From Kluyvera genomosp. 3 (GTDB lineage Bacteria; Pseudomonadota; Gammaproteobacteria; Enterobacterales; Enterobacteriaceae), in assembly GCA_002211745.1 (NCBI GenBank), contig CP022114.1, positions 3,318,645 to 3,382,644 of the forward strand: a stretch of DNA of 64,000 bases. The letters run 5' to 3'. Under the pieces are notes generated by a model that did not search any database, was not told the DNA's origin, and was given only the letters and a program-made list of their open reading frames with translations. The translations under genes were made by a program, and so were the position numbers. Numbering within the stretch: the stretch's first letter is position 1; every line of letters begins with the position of its first letter. This document shows positions 41,612 to 51,349 of this stretch, piece by piece.

Positions 41612-42987
41612 TTACTGTGCTGCTGCGGGTTTACGCGGGCGACGCGGCGGACGTGGCTTATCGCCAGCCGGTTTGCCCTCCGCGCTGCGCGGCTTGGCTT
41701 TCGGTGCACCACCGTCGTTGCGACGCGGCTGCTGCTGGCTGCGCCCCGCCCCCTGGCCTTGCCCCTGGTTCTGACCGCGACCACGACCGCCGCCGTTACC
41801 GCCGCCACGCTGCTGGCGACCGTTCTGAATCGGCTCGGCCTTAATGGACGGATCCGGCTCGTAGCCCGGCAGCGCAATGCGCGGAATTTCTTTCTTCAGC
41901 AGGCGCTCAATGTCACGCAGCAGTTTGTGTTCATCAACACAAACCAGCGACAGCGCTTCGCCGGTCGCCGCCGCGCGGCCAGTACGGCCAATACGGTGAA
42001 CGTAATCTTCCGGCACGTTTGGCAGCTCGTAGTTCACCACGTGCGGCAGCTCTTCAATATCCAGGCCGCGCGCGGCGATATCAGTTGCCACCAGCACGCG
42101 AATATCGCCGGATTTAAAATCGGCCAGCGCACGGGTACGCGCACCCTGTGATTTGTTGCCGTGGATCGCGGCGCTGCGGATGCCGTCTTTATTCAGTTGC
42201 TCCGCCAGATGGTTGGCGCCGTGTTTGGTACGGGTGAACACCAGCACTTGCTGCCAGTTGCCTTCGCCAATCATCTGCGACAGCAGCTCGCGTTTACGCT
42301 TTTTATCGACCATATGTACGTGCTGGGTGACCTGCTCGGAAGCGGTGTTACGGCGCGCCACTTCAATTTCCAGCGGGTTGTGCAGCAGTTTTTCCGCCAG
42401 ACCTTTAATGTCATCAGAGAAGGTCGCGGAGAACAGCAGGTTCTGACGCTTCGCCGGCAGCTTAGTCAACACGCGGCGGATATCGTGGATGAAGCCCATA
42501 TCGAGCATACGGTCCGCTTCATCGAGCACCAGAATTTCCACCTGATCGAGCTTGACGGCGTTCTGGTGTTCCAGATCCAACAGACGGCCCGGCGTCGCCA
42601 CCAGCACGTCAACGCCACCGCGCAGCTTCATCATCTGCGGGTTGATGCTCACGCCGCCGAACACCACCAGCGAGCGGATGTTCAGGTATTTACTGTATTC
42701 ACGCACGTTTTCGCCAATCTGTGCCGCCAGCTCACGGGTTGGGGTGAGGATCAGCGCGCGCACCGGGCGACGGCCCTTCACATGCGGCTCGCGAGAAACC
42801 AGCAGTTGCAGCAACGGCAGGGTAAAGCCTGCGGTTTTACCGGTGCCGGTTTGCGCGCTGGCCATCAGGTCACGGCCCTGCAGTACCGCAGGAATCGCCT
42901 GCTGCTGGATGGGGTGGGTTCGCGATAGCCTTGCTCAGCAACGGCACGCAAAATATCGGGGTTCAGTCCGAGGGAATCAAAAGACAT
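41612..42987 (-). CDS. rhlE: ATP-dependent RNA helicase RhlE (frame broken)
   Basis: RhlE is a DEAD-box RNA helicase linked to ribosome assembly and RNA turnover. Motifs in order: Q-motif [65 protein letters not shown] and HRIGRTGRA. The C-terminal tail after about residue 380 is low-complexity, rich in G, R, Q and P, and probably binds RNA. One break near 42915 is cured by one C (restoring the Q-motif). The ATG is at 42987. About 458 residues. Confidence 0.94.
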
Positions 42988-43181
42988 AAGTACTCCACAC
43001 CCACCCGACCGCACGCGGTGTAGTTTTCGAGGGGATAAAAAAACAGGTAATGACAAAAACCACAATGTCATGAAGGGGCGGAGTGTAGCAGTTTTTGTGA
43101 TTCACCGCATAAATTATCCCCTTCGCGGTAGAAAACAAAATTATTCACCAGACTGGACAAGCGCAAAAACCCAGCATAATC

Positions 43182-43201
43182 TTAATCAATCGTTTGATTA
43201 A
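43182..43201. promoter_or_regulatory. CecR operator
   Basis: TTAATCAATCGTTTGATTAA has perfect 8-bp inverted arms (TTAATCAA/TTGATTAA) around TCGT and lies 10 bases before the cecR start. CecR of E. coli is known to repress its own operon and the divergent rhlE, and this position fits both. Confidence 0.82.
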
Positions 43202-43211
43202 TTCTGGTGGC

Positions 43212-43892
43212 ATGATGAATACGACACCGATAACCAGCAAAGGCGAGCAGGCCAAGAGCCAGCTCATCGCCGCCGGGCTCGCCCAGTTTGGCGAGTATGG
43301 CCTGCACGCCACCACCCGCGATATTGCCGCTCAGGCCGGGCAGAATATTGCCGCCATCACCTACTATTTTGGCTCAAAAGAAGATTTATACCAGGCCTGC
43401 GCCCAGTGGATTGCCGACTTTATCGGCGAAAACTTTCGCGCCCATGCCGAAGCCGCCGAGCAACTGTTTGCCCAGCCGCAGCCGGACAGAGAGGCCATGC
43501 GCACCCTGATCCTCCGCGCTTGCCAGAACATGATCTTACTGCTGACCCAGGACGATACCCTTAACCTCAGCAAATTTATCTCTCGCGAGCAGCTGTCGCC
43601 GACCGCCGCTTATCAGCGTATCCACGATCAGGTCATTGCCCCGCTGCACGCGCACCTGACCCGGCTGATCGCCGCCTATACTGGCTGCGATGCTAACAGT
43701 ACGCAGATGATCCTCCACACCCACGCCCTGCTGGGCGAAGTGCTGGCGTTTCGCCTCGGGCGAGAAACCATTCTGATGCGCACCGGCTGGACGCAGTTTG
43801 ACGCCGACAAAGCCGAGCAAATTTTCCAGGTAGTGACCTGCCATATCGATCTGATCTTGCAAGGATTAACGCAAAGGAGCCTCAACTCATGA
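43212..43892 (+). CDS. cecR: TetR-family regulator CecR (YbiH)
   Basis: CecR is a TetR-type repressor of the ybhGFSR efflux operon and rhlE, affecting sensitivity to cefoperazone and chloramphenicol in E. coli. The N-terminal helix-turn-helix is [21 protein letters not shown], followed by a helical ligand domain; total 226 residues. The ATG at 43212 or 43215 follows GGTGG. The stop overlaps the ybhG start (ATGA). The frame is intact. Confidence 0.94.
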   Translation: MMNTTPITSKGEQAKSQLIAAGLAQFGEYGLHATTRDIAAQAGQNIAAITYYFGSKEDLYQACAQWIADFIGENFRAHAEAAEQLFAQPQPDREAMRTLILRACQNMILLLTQDDTLNLSKFISREQLSPTAAYQRIHDQVIAPLHAHLTRLIAAYTGCDANSTQMILHTHALLGEVLAFRLGRETILMRTGWTQFDADKAEQIFQVVTCHIDLILQGLTQRSLNS

Positions 43893-44883
43893 AAAAACCG
43901 GTGGTTCTGATTCTGGCGGTGGTGGTCATCGTCGCGCTGATTGGCGGCGGCACGTGGTGGTACCAGAGTCGGCAAAACAACGGCCTGACGCTCTATGGCA
44001 ACGTGGATATTCGTACGGTGAACATGAGCTTCCGCGTCGGCGGCCGCTTACAGTCATTGACGGTCGACGAAGGCGACGCCATTAAGCAGGGGCAGACCCT
44101 CGGTCAACTGGACCAGGCGCCTTATGAAAATGCCCTGATGCAGGCTAAAGCCAACGTCGCGACGGCGCAGGCGCAGTACGACCTGATGATGGCAGGCTAC
44201 CGGGCGGAAGAAATTGCCCAGGCCGCGGCCTCGGTGAAACAAGCGCAAGCAGCCTACGACTATGCGCAAAGCTATCTCCAGCGCCAGCAGGGGCTGTGGA
44301 ACCGAAAATTGCTGTCGGCCAACGATCTGGAAAACGCCCGCTCGTCCCGCGACCAGGCGCTGGCGACGCTGAAATCGGCACAGGATAAACTCAGCCAGTA
44401 TCGTGCGGGGAATCGTCCGCAGGAAATTGCCCAGGCGAAAGCCAATCTCGAGCAGGCGCAGGCGCAGCTGGCCCAATCCACTCTCGATCTGCATGACACC
44501 GTACTGACCGCCCCTCTGACGGCACCCTGCTCACCCGAGCGGTTGAACCCGGCAGCATGCTGAGCGCAGGCAGTACCGTACTGACTCTTTCCCTCACCCG
44601 TCCGGTGTGGGTCCGCGCTTATGTGGACGAGAAAAATCTCAACCAGGCGCAGCCGGGCCGAGAAATTCTGCTTTATACCGACGGCCGCCCGAATAAGCCG
44701 TATCACGGCAAAATTGGTTTTGTCTCCCCAACCGCGGAATTTACCCCGAAGACGGTTGAGACGCCGGATCTGCGTACCGACCTGGTCTACCGTCTGCGTA
44801 TTATCGTCACCGATGCCGACGACAGCCTGCGACAGGGGATGCCTGTCACGCTTCAGTTCAACAAAGAGTCGCGCCATGAGTGA
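43889..44883 (+). CDS. ybhG: Efflux membrane-fusion (HlyD-like) protein YbhG (frame broken)
   Basis: This is the periplasmic adaptor of the YbhFSR ABC exporter. An N-terminal membrane anchor ([17 protein letters not shown]) is followed by a biotinyl-lipoyl half-domain ([20 protein letters not shown]), a long alpha-helical hairpin rich in A, Q and E (about residues 80-205), and the second lipoyl half with a beta-barrel. One break near 44519 is cured by one C, restoring [18 protein letters not shown]. About 331 residues. It overlaps both cecR and ybhF, so the operon is tightly coupled. Confidence 0.93.
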
Positions 44884-46354
44884 CGGCCAGATTCAGCTAC
44901 GCGGGCTGGTCAAACGGTTCGCCGGCATGGATAAACCGGCGGTCGCCCGGCTGGACTGCACCATCAACGGCGGCTATGTGACCGGCCTTGTCGGCCCGGA
45001 CGGCGCGGGAAAAACCACGCTGATGCGCATGCTCGCCGGGCTGCTGAAGCCGGACGAAGGCAGCGCGACCGTGCTCGGGCTGGATCCGATTGCCGACGAC
45101 AGTACGCTGCATTCGGTGCTCGGTTATATGCCACAGAAATTCGGCCTGTATGAAGATTTAACGGTGATGGAGAATCTTAATCTCTATGCCGATCTGCGCA
45201 GCGTAACCGGCGACGTCCGCGAAAAAACCTTTGCCCGGCTGTTGGAATTTACCGCCCTGGGGCCGTTTACCGGACGGCTGGCGGGGAAGCTCTCCGGCGG
45301 CATGAAGCAGAAGCTGGGGCTGGCCTGTACGCTGGTTGGTGAGCCAAAAGTTTTGCTGTTAGATGAACCCGGCGTCGGCGTCGACCCCATCTCACGCCGT
45401 GAACTCTGGGAGATGGTGCACGAGCTGGCGGGCGACGGCATGCTGATCCTCTGGAGCACCTCCTATCTCGACGAAGCCGAACAGTGCCAGGACGTGCTGC
45501 TGATGAACGAAGGCGAGCTGTTGTATCAGGGGGAACCCACCGCCCTCACCCGCACCATGGCCGGGCGCAGCTTTTTAATGCACAGCCCGGAGGAAAATAA
45601 CCGCAAGCTGCTGCAACGGGCGCTGAAACAAGAGATGGTCAGCGACGGCATGATTCAGGGCCGTTCGGTCCGCGTGATCCTTAAAAAATCGGCCACCGCC
45701 GAGGCGCTAAAGCAGGCGCCGGGCATGCCTGAACTGGAGATGGAAGAAACCGCGCCGCGATTTGAAGATGCTTTTATTGACCTACTGGGCGGTGCGGGCA
45801 CCTCGGAATCGCCGCTGGGCGCCATTCTCCACACCGTTGACGGCTCGCCGGATGAAACGATGATTGAAGCCAAACAGCTCACCAAAAAATTCGGCGATTT
45901 CGCTGCCACCGACCACGTTAACTTCGCCGTCAAACGCGGCGAGATCTTCGGCCTGCTGGGGCCGAACGGCGCAGGGAAATCCACCACCTTCAAGATGATG
46001 TGCGGGCTGCTGGTGCCCACCTCAGGCAATGCGCTGGTGCTGAACATGGACCTGAAAGTCAGTTCGGGTAAGGCGCGTCAGCATCTCGGCTATATGGCGC
46101 AGAAATTTTCGCTGTACGGCAACCTCACCGTCGAGCAAAACCTGCGCTTCTTCTCCGGGGTGTACGGCCTGCGCGGCCGCGCGCAGAACGATAAAATCGA
46201 CAGCATGAGCAATGCTTTTGGCCTGAAAGCCATCGCGCGCCACACCACCGACGCGCTGCCGCTGGGGTTTAAGCAGCGCCTGGCGCTGGCCTGTTCGCTG
46301 ATGCACGAGCCGGATATTCTGTTCCTTGATGAACCCACCTCGGGCGTAGACCCT
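44876..46354 (+). pseudogene. ybhF: ABC exporter ATPase YbhF, interrupted by prophage
   Basis: YbhF is the double-ATPase subunit of the YbhFSR multidrug exporter. The first ABC domain is complete (GPDGAGKTT, LSGGMKQKLG, LLLDEPGVGVD). The second has GPNGAGKST and reaches LFLDEPTSGVDP, where homology stops at 46354. The reading frame then runs into prophage DNA (CSAAHKLRNF...) and ends at 46438. About 85 C-terminal residues, including the switch histidine, are lost. The rest of ybhF, and ybhS and ybhR, must lie beyond the prophage. I see no frame break before the junction, so this disruption is real. Confidence 0.93.
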
Positions 46355-46395
46355 TGTAGCGCGGCACATAAATTGCGAAACTTTGACACACAACT

Positions 46396-46418
46396 TTGGA
46401 TCGCTTTGCGCGATCCAA
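46396..46418. repeat. Inverted repeat at the prophage right end
   Basis: TTGGATCGC (46396-46404) and GCGATCCAA (46410-46418) are perfect 9-bp arms around TTTGC, 9 bases beyond the gin stop and 41 bases inside the prophage end. It may terminate gin or be part of the transposase-binding end. Confidence 0.6.
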
Positions 46419-46427
46419 CTTTAAATG

Positions 46428-46984
46428 TCAATTCGTGAAACCTGCTGGAAATTTCTTGTAGAGCGTCGAGATTCCGACATCAAAAATAATGGCAACACGC
46501 TGCCGAGTTTCACCAGCTGCAATTAATCTCCCCATCTGAGCCCACTGTTCTGATGAAAATTTTGGTCTCCTCCCGCCAATCCTCCCTTCAGCTTTCGCTG
46601 CTGCAAGACCAGCCCTGGTACGTTCAACAATCAATTCACGCTCCATCTCGGCTAGTGCCCCATGACGTGAAAGAAGAAACGGCCCATTGGTGTGCTGGTG
46701 TCGATACTATCGGTAAGGCTTCGGAAATTAATATTGTGTTCCCGCAGTTCTTCCACCAAAATGACAAGATGTCGCATACTTCGACCAAGGCGATCCAGCT
46801 TCCATACGACCAACGTGTCTCCCGCCGATAGGGTTTTGAGTAGCTTTTTTAATCCTGGGCGATCAGCAGCTCTTCCACTGATTTTGTCCTCAAAAATTAG
46901 CTCACATCCTGCACTTTCCAACGCATTCCGCTGTAAAGCTGTGTTCTGGTCATTTGTTGATACGCGTATATAACCGATAAGCAT
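46428..46984 (-). CDS. gin: Gin/Hin-family DNA invertase (frame broken)
   Basis: This is a serine recombinase of about 185 residues, closest in my memory to Gin of Mu and Cin of P1. The catalytic domain starts MLIGYIRVSTNDQNTALQRN with the active Ser in RVSTNDQ; VVWKLDRLGRSMRHL and FRSLTDSIDTSTPMGRFFFH are hallmark stretches; the C-terminal helix-turn-helix is GETRQRVAIIFDVGISTLYK. One break near 46661 is cured by one G, restoring HVMGALAEMERELIVERT. It sits at the S' side of a two-fibre cassette, as gin does in Mu, and should invert that segment. Confidence 0.93.
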
Positions 46985-47013
46985 CGTTTTAGGGCCCTTA
47001 AAAGGCCGTAATA

Positions 47014-47859
47014 ATGCCATTTGAACGGAGCAATATCTCTTCCCCAAAGGCGTGGTTGACGTTTCTACGAATCAGCGAAAATGTCCGGTTGACGTTTGGA
47101 CCAATTCCCGAAAATGTTCAATTGCGAGAATCATTTTCCGGCGTCGTCGGGCAGTCCAGAAATGCGCGTATGAGTGTTACCAGCGCAACCCAATCAGCTA
47201 CCTTTACCGCCGATGAGCTGATCGTGGAAACAAGCGCCGGTCAGCAATACCGATTAAGCGCATTCAATAAGACAGTGAATCTCGGTGCAACAGGTGCAGG
47301 TGGAATGGATACAGGAAGTGTTCCATCTTCGGGGTTTATTGCTCTGTACGCAATTTTAAACCCAACGAACGGGACAACGGCTCTACTTGCAGTCAACGCA
47401 ACGGCAGCTTCAGTACCAGAAATCTACGGTGGCACAAATTTACCTGCGGGGTATACAGCATCGGCGCTGGTTAGCGTGTGGCGCGTGGCATCAGGTCAGT
47501 TCACTATTGGTGAAATGATGGGGCGGCAAATCAATACACCTGAGCTTCCTCTCGTCACTGTAACTAACACTGTGTCTGCTTTGACTGAGCTTTCGGTATC
47601 GGCAGTCATTCCTAAAAATGCGCGAACAATGGAAGGATGGGGCCTGGTTAACTCTGTTGCAGCAGCAACAAACAACTCGTTTGGTGTTTCATCAAAACCT
47701 TATTCCATTGGTTTTAAAACCCACGGAAATAATAACTCTGGTCTGTCTGGCATTTTTTCGAACCTGATGCTCGCAGAACCCCAAAAAATTTACTACCAGA
47801 TAGGTTTCGGCGGCACTCCAACGGCTTCAACAATTTATTCAACGGGGTACTCATTCTGA
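47014..47859 (+). CDS. Alternative tail fibre C-terminal module (S'-like)
   Basis: This reads opposite to the other structural genes, as S' does in the Mu G-segment. From about 47145 onwards it has the tail-fibre distal domain FSGVVGQSRNARMSVTSATQ, FTADELIVETSAGQQYRLSA, TGAGGMDTG and GYTASALVSVWRVASGQF, ending STIYSTGYSF. It has no promoter-like start of its own and would be expressed only after inversion joins it to the S constant region. The first 40 codons (47014-47130) cover a tandem repeat and do not look like fibre, so the true module probably starts later. Confidence 0.75.
   Translation: MPFERSNISSPKAWLTFLRISENVRLTFGPIPENVQLRESFSGVVGQSRNARMSVTSATQSATFTADELIVETSAGQQYRLSAFNKTVNLGATGAGGMDTGSVPSSGFIALYAILNPTNGTTALLAVNATAASVPEIYGGTNLPAGYTASALVSVWRVASGQFTIGEMMGRQINTPELPLVTVTNTVSALTELSVSAVIPKNARTMEGWGLVNSVAAATNNSFGVSSKPYSIGFKTHGNNNSGLSGIFSNLMLAEPQKIYYQIGFGGTPTASTIYSTGYSF
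47055..47120. repeat. Tandem 33-bp imperfect repeat between gin and S'
   Basis: Two directly adjacent 33-bp units (47055-47087 and 47088-47120) share GGTTGACGTTT at the left and CGAAAATGT at the right, 26 of 33 positions in all. Directly repeated units of this type occur at ends of some insertion sequences (IS21-like), but no transposase is present. The repeats occupy the place where a crossover site would be expected. Confidence 0.7.
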
Positions 47860-48023
47860 TGAAAATTTACGTACTTTATAAAGATGCATCAAAGAAAGAA
47901 ATTAGTGCAGTTTTCTACAGTCCACAGGATGAAACCGTTTATCCAGGCATTGAAGAAATAGACGATGATGACGAGCGCTATATTGCGTTTGCATCATCGT
48001 CAAAAAGCCCGTTTGCTAGCTAA
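47859..48023 (+). CDS. Truncated tail fibre assembly/accessory protein (U'-like)
   Basis: A 54-residue frame starts at ATG 47859, overlapping the S' stop (TGATG). MKIYVLYKDASKKEI and SPQDETVYPGIEEIDDDDER resemble the N-terminus of small proteins of about 110 residues commonly found downstream of phage side-tail-fibre genes. Here the frame ends at the junction with the opposite-strand chaperone gene, overlapping it by eight bases at TTGCTAGCTAA. It is either shortened naturally in this module or truncated. Function is inferred from position. Confidence 0.65.
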   Translation: MKIYVLYKDASKKEISAVFYSPQDETVYPGIEEIDDDDERYIAFASSSKSPFAS

Positions 48024-48445
48024 CTGGTGTTGGAGGCCAGTTAATCTCTGGTGCGCTGGAGGTGTCAACGGCCTCTAGCGCCTTGATATAAGTTCGCCAC
48101 GTAATCAGCTTATCCTTGTCTTCATCGCTGATAATTCCCAGTAATAAATCTGTCTGTAATTCGCGGGTAATATCAGCAGCCCGGCTAACAGTGATGTTCT
48201 TTTGTTCTCCGCCTCCTGCACAGCTAAAGCATGGAGTTCTTCAGCCGTTAGTGGTGGAATAACTTCCCACACAGGAAACCCATCATTCCTGCGACTCGTC
48301 GTTTGCCGTCTTTTTCTCTGACAAAAAACTCTGCGAAAATATCGTTTGAAACAGGGACTGCATCAGCGAATGCGCTTGTTGCCAGCAGGGTGCTTCCCGC
48401 AGCAATGAATGCGTTACTTTTTGCGCTGTAATAGTAATTAGTCAT
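48016..48445 (-). CDS. Tail fibre assembly chaperone (U-like, frame broken)
   Basis: This protein of about 142 residues, required to fold or attach tail fibres, follows the fibre gene with a 4-base overlap (ATGA). It starts MTNYYYSAKSNAFIAAG, then after repair reads MMGFPVWEVIPPLTAEELHA and ends with LITWRTYIKALEAVDTSSAP and EINWPPTPVS, the conserved C-terminal block of the Caudo_TAP family. The frame breaks near 48270 and 48190. It is the U gene of a Mu-type invertible cassette. Confidence 0.85.
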
Positions 48446-49242
48446 TTACACTCCCCAACTGCAATCCAGTGTGCCGTTGCTGCGCTGCCCTTAAACGTTT
48501 TATCAGCCCTTGCCACCAAATTGAGCGGAACCCAAAAGACGTTGCTCCCAGTGATTGAGCGCCATAAATCACTAACCCTGAGTACACGTTCCCGGAAGAA
48601 ACCCAGTTCGACACCGCCGATTCCCCGTCAGAACGCTATAAAAACTCATCGCAAGGCCAAGGTTAACGGTCGCAAATCCATTCGCATCTGTAGAAACCTT
48701 CCCGCCCTGAATAACAATGCCGCCAGGAAGCTGGATCACAAAGGCGTTAACGTTGCCTGTGACGGTAAATGACGACATGTCAGGTAGCTGGTTGGCTGCG
48801 GTGCCAACGTCTCGTTTCGCTGCTTCTCCCAGACCAAGCTTTGAGAGAACGCCAGCAGCGTCTGTTTGTGCCAGAATTTCGCGTGCAAAAGAGGTAAGGT
48901 CAGCCATGGACACTTTATCTTTGCCTGTGAAGTACGGCATTTTGTCAGCCGACGTGACAAGCGCGGCGATCGCAGTAAGTAATGCACTGCTCGCGGTAGC
49001 CTTCTGTTTGATAGCTTCTTCAATCGCCTTTTGAAGCTGATTAAAATCAGATTTATTTAGGGCAACACCGTAGGCGCTGAGAAAATTTATCAGCTCGGCC
49101 TGAATAATATTAAACCAGTCAGCCCAGGATAACTGGCAGGAGTACCGCCGCCACCCTCCGTAAACCAGCGGGGTGCAGAACTCTGCACTGCACCGACTGG
49201 AGGCATGGCAGAAACGCCACTGTTATTGTCTAAATGGAACAT
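48442..49242 (-). CDS. Tail fibre protein S-like (frame broken)
   Basis: This is the expressed tail fibre, about 267 residues after repair. The N-terminus MFHLDNNSGVSAMPPVGAVQ is the constant, virion-attached part, including a GGGGTPASYPGADWFN stretch common in Mu-like and P2-like fibres. It continues ILAQTDAAGVLSKLGLGEAA, where a crossover-like site sits (48824-48849), then the variable tip ending SAATAHWIAVGECK. The frame breaks near 49125 (one G restores YPGADWFN) and near 48620 (restoring GGVELGFFRERVLRVSDLWR). It overlaps the chaperone gene by four bases. Confidence 0.82.
48824..48849. promoter_or_regulatory. Candidate gix/hix-type crossover site in S
   Basis: A 26-bp imperfect palindrome with outer arms TTCTC and GAGAA and a central ACCAAGCTTT including the AA core dinucleotide. 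By eye 18 of 26 positions agree with the Salmonella hixL site as I remember it, including both outer ends and the core. It falls between the constant and variable parts of the fibre, the expected place. No matching partner was found near S'. Confidence 0.5.
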
Positions 49243-49254
49243 GTTGGTATTCCT

Positions 49255-49839
49255 TTATTGGTAGATATAAATAAAGACCTGGTGAGCAGGTTTATATTTC
49301 TCAAGGAGGCACTCAAGAACGCCCCCGGAGTAAACGACAAGCGGCGTCAGGCAATTATCGAGTACCGTTGCATTACGGCGCTCTATGCTGTTCTTCACAA
49401 TAATATGGGACGTATAGCGTCCGTAATTTTTACGTAATCGAGTAAGACAGTTATCCATGCAGGTGGCATAAGCACCATCGCTGAATGATTCAATATCAAT
49501 ATCGAATCCATATTTGGCGGCCAGTTCGATATAAAACTGACGGTTGAGGCTACCAACCATTCTGTACTTCTCAGCTGCCGCCGTTCTGCGCTCATCAAAC
49601 GTCTGGCCGGCGCTGGTACAGTCCGGTAATCCCAGCCACTTCTCCCAGTCCTCCAGCAGCACTGTTGACTGGTCGGGGAAACGTTCAGCCAGCAAACGTT
49701 CAATCGACTCATCATCCTGCTCCGGGCCATCGGCCAGCGCACCAGCGAGCAGGCTTAACTCCGAACCAGGCTCTTTGTTCCAGGCCAGCCCTGTTGGGAG
49801 TAGCTGCAGGAAGATTCTCTGAAATCGGGTCATGACCAT
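49255..49839 (-). CDS. Mu gp48-like / YmfQ (DUF2313) baseplate protein
   Basis: This intact protein of 194 residues belongs to the YmfQ/DUF2313 family of baseplate-associated tail proteins (Mu gp48), thought to link baseplate and tail fibre. Typical are FLQLLPTGLAWNKEPGSELS near the start and DWEKWLGLPDC with ERRTAAAEKY. It overlaps the gp47-like gene by ten bases and precedes the fibre gene by 12. Confidence 0.87.
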   Translation of the reverse strand: MVMTRFQRIFLQLLPTGLAWNKEPGSELSLLAGALADGPEQDDESIERLLAERFPDQSTVLLEDWEKWLGLPDCTSAGQTFDERRTAAAEKYRMVGSLNRQFYIELAAKYGFDIDIESFSDGAYATCMDNCLTRLRKNYGRYTSHIIVKNSIERRNATVLDNCLTPLVVYSGGVLECLLEKYKPAHQVFIYIYQ

Positions 49840-50910
49840 GTGATCGTTCCTGGCACCAGTAATTCACCCGCAGCCGAATAAGTGGGCGCAGTGGGTGAAA
49901 TCAGCTCAAAGTCGGTCAGGCTCTGACTGGCAGCAATAACCCGGAGAATACTTGATGTTGTCATCGTACTTCCTGGATCGCATTTGTTATAAAACAGCGA
50001 TGCCAGCCCCTTTGTTATTTCATCCTTCAGGGCATCCGTTTTAGGCGATATTTTAATAGTCATATCGAGCGGCTTTAATTTCGGTGCAAATACGGTCACC
50101 TCCGGCCCTTCTGGTTGCCCCTCAATAACGCCGGTAATCGGATTCGGATGCCCTGCAATATAATCCGTCACCCTGGCAATATCAGAATCACCCGGAATAA
50201 TGCTGCTGTTACCATCCATCACAAACGCAACGCCAACCGTTCCGGCCCTTGCCAGGTCGGCAGGCACCATGCACGTGTCACACCAGCACATTCCCGCGCC
50301 CAGCGCTCATAGTCATATTTATTACCGCCACAAGGCGGATGCTGAGCACGAAATTCCAGCCGCGCCAGTAGCTCAGAGACCGGCTCAATATCACTTCCGC
50401 CAGTCAGCCCGTTGGTGGCCACGGCATCTGAGGAAATCCCTGCGACAGGCGTCACCAGAGTCAATGCTGTACCCGCCGGGGCATTGCCGGCAGTTCCTGA
50501 CACTACCGCCGTCACAGGGACATTGACGGACCCGGCTGCAGCGACATCAAAATCAGCCTCAAGAACATAAAGAATGTTGCCGGCACGCTGCCAGCGGGTA
50601 TTTTTGGGAATAGTGCCTGCAGCGCTGGCCGTGACCGTAATCGGGTCGCTTGCCGGGGTCGGCTGCTTGCGGCGAATCCCCAGAACTGGCAATGCTTGAG
50701 CAATTCAGCCTCATCCGCATCACCGGGGATAATCTGGCGATATGCCCAGGAAATATGCTCATGCAGGCCGGCATCGAGACCAGCCTGGGCGCGCGCCAGC
50801 ACGCCCAGGACTTTTTCCTTATTTCCTGTCGCGGAACCTTTTAAACGCTGCTGAATATTACCTTCAGCACGCGCGATTAATTCTGGCAACGTAGGCGATT
50901 TATAAGGCAT
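49830..50910 (-). CDS. Baseplate protein J-like (Mu gp47, frame broken)
   Basis: This baseplate wedge protein has about 360 residues, the size of Mu gp47. It begins MPYKSPTLPELIARAEGNIQ; the middle contains ITVTASAAGTIPKNTRWQRA and NGLTGGSDIEPVSELLARLE, typical of the Baseplate_J domain; and it ends PTYSAAGELLVPGTITWS. The frame breaks near 50690 and 50240, each consistent with one lost base. Confidence 0.88.
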
Positions 50911-50911
50911 G

Positions 50912-51349
50912 TTAAATTCCGTTATATTGCGATTTAAAGGAATAAGGACTGACAGAGCCATCCGGCAGCGTGAATTCAATATCCAGCTGCAACCAGCCGC
51001 TTTCCGGTTGGCTGGCGTAAACGGCTATCTTTTTCACGCGGCCGGCTTCTTTCAGCCATACCAGCGCCTCAAGCGCATATTCAGCAGCGCGGGTGAGCAC
51101 TGAATTGAGTGTCTTTTCACGGGAAAGCAGCCACAGTCTTGAGCCAATAGGACGGTCACGGAAGGTATCTGCCCACCATCCACGACGGTCAGTGTTATCG
51201 CCGGGAATATCATCTGAATCCAGCGCACGACGATCCGTATGAAGAGAAATGATGACGTCATTGGTCAGGCTGTCATCGGTCAGCATATCCTCGCCGTTCT
51301 GCGCAATATCGCCCCGGCCATTAATCCAGACGAATGCCAGGTCAGTCAT
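50912..51349 (-). CDS. Mu gp46-like baseplate protein
   Basis: This intact protein of 145 residues matches the phage GP46 family, which resembles the gp25/GpW lysozyme-fold wedge proteins. It begins MTDLAFVWINGRGDIAQNG and has SRLWLLSREKTLNSVLTRAA. It overlaps gp45 by four bases and is followed two bases later by the J-like gene, so the baseplate block is tightly coupled. Confidence 0.86.
   Translation of the reverse strand: MTDLAFVWINGRGDIAQNGEDMLTDDSLTNDVIISLHTDRRALDSDDIPGDNTDRRGWWADTFRDRPIGSRLWLLSREKTLNSVLTRAAEYALEALVWLKEAGRVKKIAVYASQPESGWLQLDIEFTLPDGSVSPYSFKSQYNGI

Noticed and set aside
44621-44875. N-terminal extension of the ybhF frame reading back into ybhG
   Set aside because: The frame is open by chance inside ybhG. 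The conserved YbhF start is the ATG at 44876, overlapping the ybhG end.
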